Positions 7,924 through 15,834 of a stretch of 64,000 nt of DNA are shown here, piece after piece (the first letter of the stretch is position 1; the number at the start of each line of letters is the position of its first letter). Made by a program: the position numbers and the translations under genes. This DNA is from Paraclostridium hominis. Its GTDB lineage: Bacteria > Bacillota > Clostridia > Peptostreptococcales > Peptostreptococcaceae. The notes beneath the pieces are model-generated. The model saw only the letters and a program-made list of their open reading frames with translations, was not told where the DNA came from and did no database searches. The DNA lies in assembly GCF_014306135.1 (NCBI RefSeq), contig NZ_JACRWD010000001.1, forward strand, positions 744,001 to 808,000. Direction: 5' to 3'.

Positions 7924-8478
7924 ATGTATTTACCAAATAAAATCACAAATGTATTAGCCAAAATAGAGAAATCTTATGAAGTTAAGTACACTAATGGTAA
8001 GATAACATCTATATATATAAATGAAAAGGATATAAAAATAGAAGCCTCTAGTAAAGGCTACTGCTTAAATTTAAAGGGAGGACCTATATTTTTAAATGAT
8101 ATTAAGTCTTTAGAGCCTTTGCTTATAAAAATGGGTGTTATAAAAGCTAAAAAAGTAAAAAATAAAGAAGTAAAAAATATAAAAGATAATTTAGTAGAAC
8201 TATTTTCAAAAAAGAAAAATACATTTTCTGTAGAATATATAAATTCTAAAGTAATATCTATAAAGATATATAATCCTAATTTAAGTATTAAAAAAACTGG
8301 AGTAGGATATGCTATGATTGTTAATAATGAAAGTATATCTATAGACAGTGTAAATTCTTTAAAAAAATTACTTATAAAGATGAATTTAATAGAAAAAGAA
8401 AAAAGTACTAATAAAAAGTCAAAAGATAATATTTTATTTGAACAACTTACCATGAATTTAGATGAAATACAAAAATAA
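7924..8478 (+). CDS. Hypothetical protein with two internal repeats
   Basis: I do not recognise this 184-residue protein. It contains two copies of one unit of about 65 residues. Residues 9-75 read VLAKIEKSYEVKYTNGK, SIYINEKDIKIEASSKGYCLN, then SLEPLLIKMGVI; residues 89-155 read LVELFSKKKNTFSVEYIN, SIKIYNPNLSIKKTGVGYAM, then SLKKLLIKMNLI. Each unit looks like a short helix, a beta meander and a final helix. There is no signal peptide or membrane segment, and it is Lys-rich, so it is probably a soluble cytoplasmic protein. AGAGGA precedes the ATG. It shares a transcript with the small CxxC protein 14 bases downstream. Confidence 0.7.
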   Translation: MYLPNKITNVLAKIEKSYEVKYTNGKITSIYINEKDIKIEASSKGYCLNLKGGPIFLNDIKSLEPLLIKMGVIKAKKVKNKEVKNIKDNLVELFSKKKNTFSVEYINSKVISIKIYNPNLSIKKTGVGYAMIVNNESISIDSVNSLKKLLIKMNLIEKEKSTNKKSKDNILFEQLTMNLDEIQK

Positions 8479-8492
8479 AAGGAGGAAGTATT

Positions 8493-8741
8493 ATGGGATG
8501 TCCTAATTGTAGATGCAATAAAAATAAAATAAGTGAAGAAGAATATAATGAGCTTAAAGAGTATTTACAAGAAGAAATTAAAGATTATAAAGTTATTGAT
8601 TATATAAACTCAGATAATAAAGGTGATAGATTTGTAGAAGTTGAATTTGAAGACTATATATTGGAATTAGAAAATATAGATACTGAAGATTTGACTTTAG
8701 ATAAAGTAATTGACAATATTATTAAAAACAACATGGTATAA
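8493..8741 (+). CDS. Small acidic protein with N-terminal CPNCRC motif
   Basis: An 82-residue protein not matched to a family. It begins MGCPNCRCNKNK, a C-x2-C-x-C cluster suited to binding a metal or taking part in thiol chemistry, and continues as an acidic helix-rich domain with many Glu and Asp. A strong AAAGGAGGAAG ribosome site precedes it. It is 14 bases after the repeat-containing protein and before a strong terminator, so it is the second gene of a two-gene unit. No secretion signal is seen. Confidence 0.65.
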   Translation: MGCPNCRCNKNKISEEEYNELKEYLQEEIKDYKVIDYINSDNKGDRFVEVEFEDYILELENIDTEDLTLDKVIDNIIKNNMV

Positions 8742-8755
8742 ATAAACTTTTATAT

Positions 8756-8791
8756 TAAAAGTGGCTTCACTAAAAATGAAGCCACTTTTTG
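8756..8791 (+). terminator. Terminator
   Basis: AGTGGCTTCA and TGAAGCCACT arms, loop of about 6, followed by TTTTT. Confidence 0.9.
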
Positions 8792-9070
8792 TATCTAACA
8801 AAATTTTAAATTAATAAACTGTAGCTAGATACTAATATCAAAACAAGAAAAATTAAACAAATTGTTTTTGATATTATAGATAAACTTATAGAAAATACAA
8901 ATTTCAATTTACGAGGTAATATGGAAAAGACTATGAATATTAACAGTCAAATTAAACAAAATGAAGTTAGCATAGAATTAGCCTACCTATTGATGTGACA
9001 TTATATTTTCTATTAAGTTGTAAGATTATTATAACCTTTAGTTTATAATATAAACCTAAAAAATCACTTT
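8792..9070. other. Intergenic stretch with a possible coding remnant
   Basis: No intact gene. On the plus strand 8825-9000 is open for 57 codons without a start codon or ribosome site, with protein-like composition (TRKIKQIVFDIIDKLIEN). It may be the debris of a lost gene. I cannot name a family. Confidence 0.3.
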
Positions 9071-9526
9071 TTATAAATTTTTAATATAATCACTCACTAA
9101 ACCATAGTATTCAGAAGAATTAAACATAAAATATGAAGAAAAGAATTTAACAATTATACTACTGTTTAAAAGATATTTATTTTCTTGTAAAAAAATTTTA
9201 TCCGTATATAGTATATATTCAATTGCTAATCTTAAATTTTGTTTAGACATATTATATTTCTGTTTTATTTCATATGGATTATAACCTTTTATATAAATAT
9301 AAAAACATAAATTATATTTATTTTTGCCAACTAAAATCCACTCACCCAAAATTTCATTTCTTAAGTCGAAATCAACTTTTTTATAATTATAAAAATTACC
9401 TATATCTAATTGTAAAAGATTAGTATCTGTATTATAAGTAAGTGTATATTTTCTATTATTTAAAATACTTTTTTTAGAATTAGGATAAATAAAGTTTACT
9501 TTTAGATTATTAGGCGAAAATATAAT
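9071..9526 (-). CDS. Staygreen-family protein
   Basis: A protein of about 151-155 residues matching the staygreen family (PF12638): NNLKVNF near the start, RKYTLTYNTDT, LRNEILGEW, a LCFYIYIKG strand, AIEYILYTDKIF and the end motif SSEYYGLVSDYI. Plant members extract Mg2+ from chlorophyll a; some bacterial relatives have Mg-dechelatase activity in vitro, but the role in anaerobes without chlorophyll is unknown. The start is odd. GTG codons at 9538 and 9535 lie inside AGGTGGTGAT, a near match to the anti-Shine-Dalgarno complement GGAGGTGATC, leaving AUU (9526) or AUA (9523) at normal spacing. I use AUU tentatively; GTG at 9538 is the conventional alternative. It is divergent from the S55 peptidase. 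Confidence 0.68.
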   Translation of the reverse strand: MIFSPNNLKVNFIYPNSKKSILNNRKYTLTYNTDTNLLQLDIGNFYNYKKVDFDLRNEILGEWILVGKNKYNLCFYIYIKGYNPYEIKQKYNMSKQNLRLAIEYILYTDKIFLQENKYLLNSSIIVKFFSSYFMFNSSEYYGLVSDYIKNL

Positions 9527-9651
9527 AAAAATCACCACCTATATTTAGTAAATAATAAAATATATTCCTAATTAGATAAAAGTATAATAAAAAGTTCATA
9601 TTTATATAAAAATAATATAAGAATTTAAAATGGTTTAAGAAAGGATAAGCT

Positions 9652-10614
9652 ATGAGACAATTTAAAAAACTAATATCATTAACAGCTATAGCTATACTTT
9701 TATCAACAAATTTAGGTTTTGCGCAAAGTAAAGCAGAAAAATTAATGCCATCTGCAGATGTAGTTTTTGTAAACCTTAATTTAAAATATCCTATAGTTCA
9801 GATGGTTTTGAACAAAGATACTGATTTTAAAGAAGAAGATATAATTTTATCTGCAATTTCAATTAACAAAAAACTTAGATATAATTTAAATGATTTAACA
9901 GATTTATACAAATCAGAAAATGAAAAAGTGTTAGTAAGATTTATAAGAGATAAAAAAGAATATTCACAAATTTTTACAAGTAAAGATTTTAGAGGAATAT
10001 ATTTAAGTTTTACTCAACAATTTTATGGGACTATAACAGCAGTTAAAGAAGATGGTTCTTTTGTAGGACTTAGTCATAATATAAAAGGATCAGAAGTTGC
10101 TGATAGCACTCAAGTATTTGAAACAACATATGTACATTCTATAAAAGCTACACTTTTTAATTCTGGAGGATTAAAGCCACATATAAAAGAAAATGAAGAT
10201 GGGAAGTTAAATTATATAGGAGATATAGGTAAATATAGTGATTATGGAGTAGAAGGTAAGTTAAAAGAAAATAAATTTGAAGATAAGAAATCTATGGATA
10301 TAGCTAAGCCTAAAAAAGGAATTGCATATATATATTGTAAATCTCCAATTACTAATGAAAAAAAATTACATCAAATAGAAATATTAAAAACATATGAAGA
10401 TGGGGCAAAAATAAAAGTAAAAGATAAAGAGCTTAAAGAATATAGAGGTGGAGTAATTGGAGGAATGAGTGGTTCACCTGTTATACAAGATGGAAAATTA
10501 ATTGGAGGAGTTAGATCAAGTTTAATTTATAATCATAAGATAGGTTATATATCAAATATAGACTATATGCTAAACAATGAAAAAGATAAGAGTGAAAGTA
10601 ATATAGATAAGTAG
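9652..10614 (+). CDS. Exported SpoIVB-like S55 family serine peptidase
   Basis: A 320-residue protein with a signal peptide (about residues 1-25, cleaved near GFAQS). Residues 35-120 resemble a worn PDZ-like domain, and 125-310 match the SpoIVB S55 peptidase domain: a candidate catalytic His in FVGLSHNI and the nucleophile in GGVIGGMSGSPVIQ. An Asp lies exactly 15 residues before that Ser, the same spacing as Asp363 and Ser378 in Bacillus subtilis SpoIVB. SpoIVB itself cleaves SpoIVFA during sporulation and usually neighbours spo0A; this copy instead sits before a lipase gene, so it is probably a paralogue with another target. AGAAAGGA precedes the ATG. Confidence 0.75.
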   Translation: MRQFKKLISLTAIAILLSTNLGFAQSKAEKLMPSADVVFVNLNLKYPIVQMVLNKDTDFKEEDIILSAISINKKLRYNLNDLTDLYKSENEKVLVRFIRDKKEYSQIFTSKDFRGIYLSFTQQFYGTITAVKEDGSFVGLSHNIKGSEVADSTQVFETTYVHSIKATLFNSGGLKPHIKENEDGKLNYIGDIGKYSDYGVEGKLKENKFEDKKSMDIAKPKKGIAYIYCKSPITNEKKLHQIEILKTYEDGAKIKVKDKELKEYRGGVIGGMSGSPVIQDGKLIGGVRSSLIYNHKIGYISNIDYMLNNEKDKSESNIDK

Positions 10615-10616
10615 TT

Positions 10617-11774
10617 ATGAAAATTTATAAATTATTTTTAATATTACCATTACTTTTTTTTACATTAGGGTTTAACAAATTAGATACTTTAAATTTATTA
10701 GATGAAAATAATCCAAAATGGCATATAGATAGTGATGAAGATGGTCTTCCAGATGCTTTTGAAGAAATATTAAAAACTGATAAATATAATAAAGATAGTG
10801 ATAATGATAAATTAAGCGATGAAGAAGAGTTAAAAAGAGGTTCAAATCCTTTATATAAAGACTATAATAGAAGTTTAAAGTATGAATTGAGTAATGAGTA
10901 TATAATTGATGACTTTAAATCAAATAAAAATATATATGTAAGTGAGTATATGTTATTTGAAAGTGCTGATCTTGCAAGTAAAATAATTGAAAAAAATCCT
11001 ATAGGAAAAACTATAGGAGAGATTTTTAAAGATAAGTATAAATCTATAAAAGATTTTAAAGTAATTAGATATGAAAATGGAGAAAGAGGTTTTGGAGGAA
11101 TAGCACTTAGATGTGGAAATTCTTTAATAGTTTCATATAAGCCAACTAGAAGCTATATGGATTGGATTGGAAACTTTACAACTCAATTTATGCCGCATCC
11201 GCAAAGAGATTATGCTATAGAATTTATAAAACCATTAGTAAATAATGATACAAAAGTATATATAAGTGGGCATTCTTTAGGTGGATTATTAGCTCAATAT
11301 GCAACATATGATTTAGTTAATAAAGGTTATAAAAATGTAAAAACTGTTACTTTTAATTCGGCTAATACACTTAATCCAAAGCATATAAAAGGTAAATATG
11401 CACCACCTATTATAAAGAATAGTTTAATAAAAGATTATATAGTAGCATATATGAATTTAATACCTAAAAAAAATGAAGATTATATTATAGATGCATCATA
11501 TATAACTAGCTTTTTAAATAAGAGTATAGAGTATAAAGGATTTGTGGATATAAATAATTATAGATTTAAAAAAAGTGATTTTAAAAATTATAATAATATA
11601 GTTAAAAATTATATAGTTTCTAATGACCCTTTGTATTTAATTATAAATGGAGGGTATCTAGGCAAAAATAAAATTAAAGAATTAGATATTGAAGATATAG
11701 ATGTAGTGAAAGATAAAAATAAGTTAGGTAATTATCATAAATTAGAAAATTTTATAGATATGGTAAAAGATTAA
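10617..11774 (+). CDS. Exported lipase-like hydrolase with calcium-binding repeats
   Basis: A 385-residue protein with a signal peptide (about 1-20). Residues 35-85 contain thrombospondin type 3/EF-hand-like Asp-rich calcium loops (DSDEDGLPDAFEE, DSDNDKLSDEEEL). The rest has an alpha/beta-hydrolase domain with the nucleophile elbow GHSLGG at about residues 217-222, as in class 3 lipases and DUF2974 proteins. The likely reaction is hydrolysis of an ester or thioester outside the membrane; the substrate is unknown. The ATG is 2 bases after the stop of the S55 peptidase with no good ribosome site of its own, so translation is probably coupled and the pair is meant to be made together. Confidence 0.75.
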   Translation: MKIYKLFLILPLLFFTLGFNKLDTLNLLDENNPKWHIDSDEDGLPDAFEEILKTDKYNKDSDNDKLSDEEELKRGSNPLYKDYNRSLKYELSNEYIIDDFKSNKNIYVSEYMLFESADLASKIIEKNPIGKTIGEIFKDKYKSIKDFKVIRYENGERGFGGIALRCGNSLIVSYKPTRSYMDWIGNFTTQFMPHPQRDYAIEFIKPLVNNDTKVYISGHSLGGLLAQYATYDLVNKGYKNVKTVTFNSANTLNPKHIKGKYAPPIIKNSLIKDYIVAYMNLIPKKNEDYIIDASYITSFLNKSIEYKGFVDINNYRFKKSDFKNYNNIVKNYIVSNDPLYLIINGGYLGKNKIKELDIEDIDVVKDKNKLGNYHKLENFIDMVKD

Positions 11775-11784
11775 TTAAATTATT

Positions 11785-11812
11785 AAAAGAGTGTCAATTG
11801 ACACTCTTTTTA
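11785..11812. terminator. Symmetric bidirectional terminator
   Basis: A perfect 26-base palindrome centred on CAATTG (stem AAAAGAGTGTC/GACACTCTTTT) with A and T tails on both strands between convergent genes. Confidence 0.85.
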
Positions 11813-12106
11813 ATAATATTCATTAAAATCGCAATCTACATTAAACTCGTTTGGACTTAATAATCCTCCAAAAGATATATATATATTATTCATTTGAGAT
11901 GCTAATCTTTTATTTATAACTATATTATATCCATCTACAACAAATAACTGGTCGTCATCTTTTAAATCGTCTAAAGCTAAATGAATTCTAGCATCAGACC
12001 AAAAACTTATTGTTCTTATAAATATTCTTATATATTTTTTATCTTCATTATTACATATCAATTTATTAAGTTCTTTTTTAGCAGAATCATATATTTGTAT
12101 ATTCAT
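11810..12106 (-). CDS. HesB/IscA-like protein with Trp in place of the first cluster Cys
   Basis: A 98-residue protein of the IscA/HesB fold: N-terminal IYDSAKKELNKL helix, then YIRIFIRTISFW, LALDD and LFVVDGYNIVINKRL. In IscA the segment after the Arg-rich strand holds a conserved Cys (GCSG). Here that position is Trp36, codon TGG at 11999-12001. The C-terminal Cys pair of IscA is absent. The closest relative in the window is the gene at 53212-53544, which has UGA at the same aligned codon. Without its thiols this copy is unlikely to carry a classic Fe-S cluster. AAGGAGA precedes the ATG. It lies 78 bases after a Cys-rich small gene on the same strand. Confidence 0.7.
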   Translation of the reverse strand: MNIQIYDSAKKELNKLICNNEDKKYIRIFIRTISFWSDARIHLALDDLKDDDQLFVVDGYNIVINKRLASQMNNIYISFGGLLSPNEFNVDCDFNEYY

Positions 12107-12184
12107 GTCAAATCTCCTTGGTCAAATTTATTTAATTATATAATAATAATTTAAAAAAGTAAATTTAACAAGGACTCTAAATTT

Positions 12185-12433
12185 TTAAGAAAGAGTTTGA
12201 TTGTTTAAGCAATCATCACATACGAAACCTTCATTAGGGAAATAGTTTTTTTCATTATGAGGATGTGGATTAAGACAACGACAACATGTACTATGATAAT
12301 ATTTAGGCACATTATAGACCTCTATGCCAGGAACAGAATTGAATGTATCTAATGTTTTAGATGCTGTAAAATAATCTTCATATATATACTTAGCTTCTTC
12401 AATAGCCTTTCTTTTTAAATAGCTATTATTCAT
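12185..12433 (-). CDS. Small Cys/His-rich protein, probable zinc-ribbon
   Basis: An 82-residue protein with an N-terminal Lys/Glu-rich helix and a C-terminal metal-site pattern: HSTCCRC, HPH, then CDDC. The spacing of the two Cys clusters (about 25 residues) suits a zinc ribbon or similar structural metal site. I do not recognise the family. An AGGAGG site lies 8 bases before the ATG. It is upstream of the HesB-like gene on the same strand and may share its transcript. No signal peptide or membrane segment is present. Confidence 0.6.
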   Translation of the reverse strand: MNNSYLKRKAIEEAKYIYEDYFTASKTLDTFNSVPGIEVYNVPKYYHSTCCRCLNPHPHNEKNYFPNEGFVCDDCLNNQTLS

Positions 12434-12640
12434 AAAAATACCTCCTATATAATTTTATACAATTAGTATTCCCATAAATAATAAATTGTATTTAGCAAAA
12501 TATGGTAGTTAATAGAAATATAATTAATATTATTATATAATAATATATAGATAAATTTAAGAGAGCATAGTATTAATTAAGAACTTAAAAGCTTTAATTA
12601 AATTACAATTTTAATATATTAGTAAAGTATTAAAAAAAGT

Positions 12641-13291
12641 TAATATTTGCAAATAATATAAATACCACTTATAATAGACGATATGAAACTTGTGAGGATA
12701 TAGTAGAATATATCAAGAAATGTGTTGAAAGTAAACATGGAAATTACATGGTATTTTTTTATAATATAATTATGTGGATTTAGTTTATAAAATGATGAGT
12801 AAAAAGTATCAACATATAAAATACAAGTTTAAACAAAAGACATGAGTAATGAAAGTAAGGAAATATTTTTAAGCAATTTCTCTCAAAATAATAAAAATAC
12901 TCATGTAGGATTTTGTGTATTAGGAGGTCGCTTTTCAGAAGGAGTTGATCTTACTAATGACAAGTTACTAGGAGTTATAGTTATAGGTAGTGGAATGCCT
13001 CAAATAGGAGTTGATAGAGATATTATAAAAAAGCATTTTGATAGTAAGAGTCATAATGGATTTGATTATGCATATACTTATCCAGGGATAATAAAAGTAT
13101 TGCAAGCTGTGCTCAGGTGTATAAGAACAAATAAAGATAAAGGTATTATAATGCTTATATATCATATATACTCTCAGAGCACATGTAAAAAGTTATTTAC
13201 AAGTCAATGGTACCCAAATAAAATTGCTCGAAAAAGTAAAGATATAAGTAGTATATGTAAAAAAATTTGGGAGAATATAAAGGAAATTTAA
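12641..13291 (+). pseudogene. Broken DinG/XPD-type helicase, C-terminal remnant
   Basis: Pieces of a helicase C-terminal domain (PF13307 type) occur in different frames. First piece, about 12641-12765: NRRYETCEDIVEYI then GNYMVFF. Second, about 12770-12834, in a shifted frame: NYVDLVYKMM, ending at a TGA. Third, 12842-13291, shifted again: NFSQNNKNTHVGFCVLGGRFSEGVDL (motif V), MPQIG, then IRTNKDKG (motif VI region), after which the expected GR and DDR residues are degraded. At least two frameshifts and loss of the whole N-terminal half show that it is inactive. The 12434-12640 part upstream holds nothing I recognise. It is not a recent copy of the dinG at 2173. Confidence 0.75.
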
Positions 13292-13357
13292 ATTTTGTAT
13301 ATAATATAAATAATATGTTTTATATTATAGGGTTAAAAACCCATATTAAAACTTAAG

Positions 13358-15793
13358 ATGGGGGGCAATAACAAAAATATGAGTGACAAGAAAAAGAAAA
13401 AAAGTAGCCTAATTAAAAAAATAGCAACAACTTTTTTAGTTTTATTTGGATGTGGAGTGGCAGCTGTAAGTATATTTATTATAGGTATACTAATTAATAC
13501 TCCAGATGTAGATCCAAAAAATATGATATTTTCAGAAAACTCTATCATATATGATTCAAATAAAAAAATAACAGAAAAGACTCAAGGTGAAGAATCTAGA
13601 TATGTAGTAAAAGATGCAAATGAGATGCCACAAAATATGAAAAATGCAGTTCTTGCTATAGAAGATCATACTTTTTATGAACATGGTGGTATAAATCTTA
13701 AAAGAACAATTGGTGCGGTCGTACAAAATTTTAAATTAGGATATAAGGCACAGGGTGCTAGTACAATTACACAACAATTAGCTAAAAATTTATATTTAAC
13801 TAATGAAAAGACTTATAAAAGAAAAATAAAAGAACTTTACTATGCACTTAAGTTAGAAAAATCTTTAAGTAAAGATGAAATATTATTGGCTTATTTAAAT
13901 ACAATGTCTTTAGGACAAGGTACTAGGGGTGTAAAAGCTGCAGCAGCTAAATATTTTGATAAAGATATATCTGAATTAAATTTAGCAGAATGTGCTCTGT
14001 TAGCAGGTATAACTAAATATCCAAGTAAATATGCTGCATATAAGACATCACCATTAACACTAGCTGATGACATTGAAAATGCTCAAATAATAATATATCC
14101 ACAAGACTATGTTCCAACTGATGATGATATGAAAATGTATAAAAAATTATTAGAAGATGGAAAAATTGATAGTCTTACGTATGATGCATTAAAAAAAGGA
14201 AGAAATGTAATATACAAAGCTGAATTTAATAGCGAATCTAAAAAAAGACAAGAAGTTGTACTGTCTAGGATGTTAGAACTTGGATATATAACAAAGAGTG
14301 AATATGATGATGCGATAAAACAAGAAATAAAAATAAAATTAGGTGATAAGGTAGATAATAAAAATTCTTCATACTTTAATACTTTAGTTAAAAAAGATGT
14401 TATAAAAGCTTTAATAAAAGAAGGATACACTAAAGATGAAGCAGAAGATATGTTATACAATGGAGGTCTTAGAATATACTCAACGATAGACTCTTCTATG
14501 CAAGATTTAGTTGAAAAAGAATACAATGATGATTCAAATTTCCCAGGAACATATAGGGATGAACATGGTAATTTACAACCTCAATCTGCTATGGTTATTA
14601 TGGATAATAATAATGGTCAAATTAAAGCTATGATAGGTGGACGTGGTATAGGTGGAGATAGTTTATATAATAGAGCTATAAAACCAAGACAACCAGGGTC
14701 ATCTATAAAGCCACTTGCAGTTTATTTACCACTTATGGAAAAGTTAGGTATGACACCACAGTCTTTAATGAATGATGCTCCTATACCAAATTACTTTGGG
14801 AAAGGAAAACCAGGTCCTAAAAATGCAGGGGGATCATATCATGGAAGAGTAGGAATGAGTGAAGCACTTAAGCATTCATATAATGCTGCAGTAGTTCAAG
14901 GCGCAGCAATGCTAGGAAATAATGAAAAAGAAGCTATGGAAGTGGTTCAAAAAGCATTAAAGGATGTAGGTATAACAACTGCTAAAGAAGCTAGACACTA
15001 TTCGGCAACACTTGGAGGTATGGATACAGGTGTTTCTCCACTTGAAATGACAGCTGCATATGCTACTATAGCAAATGGTGGCGTGTATGTAGAACCTATA
15101 ACATTTACTAAAATAGAATTATCAAATGGTGATGTATTACTTGAAAATAAACCTGAAAAGAAAAGAGTTTACTCACAAAATACAGCTTATTATATGACTA
15201 AAATGTTAGAAGGTGCAGTTAATAGTGGAACAGGAAAATCAGCTAGAATGTCTAATATGGCAGTAGCAGGTAAAACAGGAACAACTAATAGGAATTTTGA
15301 TGCATGGTTCTGTGGATTTACACCATACTACACAGCATCAGTTTGGATAGGAAATGATAGAAATCAATCACTAGCAAAAGGAAGTCAAATAGCGGCGGCT
15401 TTATGGAAGGATGTTATGAATCCTATACATAGTGATTTAGACGGAAGAAGTTTTGATAAAGTAGGACCATTTTCAGGAGTTGATGTTAATTATAGTCAGG
15501 GAATGAGTGCAAGTCCAAAGCCTGAAGAATCAAAACCTGAAGAAGAACAACCTACAGAACAAACTGAGCAAAATCAACCGGAAACACCAGAACAACCATC
15601 AGAAACGCCAGAGCAGCAACAACCAATAACGCCGGAAACGCCATCAGAAACACCTGAACAACAACCGCCGGCAACACAACCACCAGCAACACAGCCACCG
15701 GCAACACAACCACCAGTAACACAGCCGCCGGCAACACAACCACCGGCAACGCAACAACCATCAACAGAACAGCAAGCAGTGCCAGCTGCTTAA
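13358..15793 (+). CDS. Class A penicillin-binding protein (PBP1A type)
   Basis: An 811-residue bifunctional peptidoglycan synthase anchored by one membrane helix (about 25-48). The glycosyltransferase domain (GT51) shows EDHTFYEHGG (102-111) and GASTITQQLAKN (from 133). The transpeptidase domain has SSIK with catalytic Ser448, SYN at 507-509 and KTGT at 639-642. It polymerises lipid II and cross-links the peptides outside the membrane. The C-terminal about 100 residues are a low-complexity Pro/Thr/Gln/Glu tail. The ATG at 13358 runs into GGGGGG, which may itself be the ribosome site for an ATG at 13379 (7 residues shorter, spacing long at 13); the choice is uncertain. It appears monocistronic, ending at a terminator. 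Confidence 0.93.
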   Translation: MGGNNKNMSDKKKKKSSLIKKIATTFLVLFGCGVAAVSIFIIGILINTPDVDPKNMIFSENSIIYDSNKKITEKTQGEESRYVVKDANEMPQNMKNAVLAIEDHTFYEHGGINLKRTIGAVVQNFKLGYKAQGASTITQQLAKNLYLTNEKTYKRKIKELYYALKLEKSLSKDEILLAYLNTMSLGQGTRGVKAAAAKYFDKDISELNLAECALLAGITKYPSKYAAYKTSPLTLADDIENAQIIIYPQDYVPTDDDMKMYKKLLEDGKIDSLTYDALKKGRNVIYKAEFNSESKKRQEVVLSRMLELGYITKSEYDDAIKQEIKIKLGDKVDNKNSSYFNTLVKKDVIKALIKEGYTKDEAEDMLYNGGLRIYSTIDSSMQDLVEKEYNDDSNFPGTYRDEHGNLQPQSAMVIMDNNNGQIKAMIGGRGIGGDSLYNRAIKPRQPGSSIKPLAVYLPLMEKLGMTPQSLMNDAPIPNYFGKGKPGPKNAGGSYHGRVGMSEALKHSYNAAVVQGAAMLGNNEKEAMEVVQKALKDVGITTAKEARHYSATLGGMDTGVSPLEMTAAYATIANGGVYVEPITFTKIELSNGDVLLENKPEKKRVYSQNTAYYMTKMLEGAVNSGTGKSARMSNMAVAGKTGTTNRNFDAWFCGFTPYYTASVWIGNDRNQSLAKGSQIAAALWKDVMNPIHSDLDGRSFDKVGPFSGVDVNYSQGMSASPKPEESKPEEEQPTEQTEQNQPETPEQPSETPEQQQPITPETPSETPEQQPPATQPPATQPPATQPPVTQPPATQPPATQQPSTEQQAVPAA
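15661..15762 (+). repeat. Tandem 15-base repeat coding for PPATQ
   Basis: About six consecutive copies of a 15-base unit encode PPATQ, once varied to PPVTQ, in the tail of the PBP. The stretch is much richer in C and G than its surroundings because of CCA/CCG and GCA/ACA codons. Copy number may vary between strains. Confidence 0.85.
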
Positions 15794-15795
15794 AT

Positions 15796-15830
15796 AAAAA
15801 GATATAGGATAAAATCCTATATCTTTTTAT
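15796..15830. terminator. Bidirectional terminator
   Basis: AAAAAGATATAGGA/TCCTATATCTTTTT, 14-base perfect stem, loop TAAAA, between convergent genes. Confidence 0.9.
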
Positions 15831-15834
15831 TTAA

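Noticed and set aside
8825..9000. 57-codon open stretch as a functional gene
   Set aside because: No start codon, no ribosome site and no family match; kept only as a possible remnant.
12820..12845. TGA in the helicase remnant as a second Sec codon
   Set aside because: The neighbouring pieces are in different frames, so it is ordinary decay.
14107..14526. Long minus-strand open frame inside the PBP gene, and many similar frames elsewhere
   Set aside because: They lie opposite strong coding frames, lack ribosome sites and have no recognisable domains; AT-rich genes often leave such frames open.
15661..15762. PBP tail repeats as a CRISPR array
   Set aside because: The repeats are contiguous 15-base coding units without spacers.
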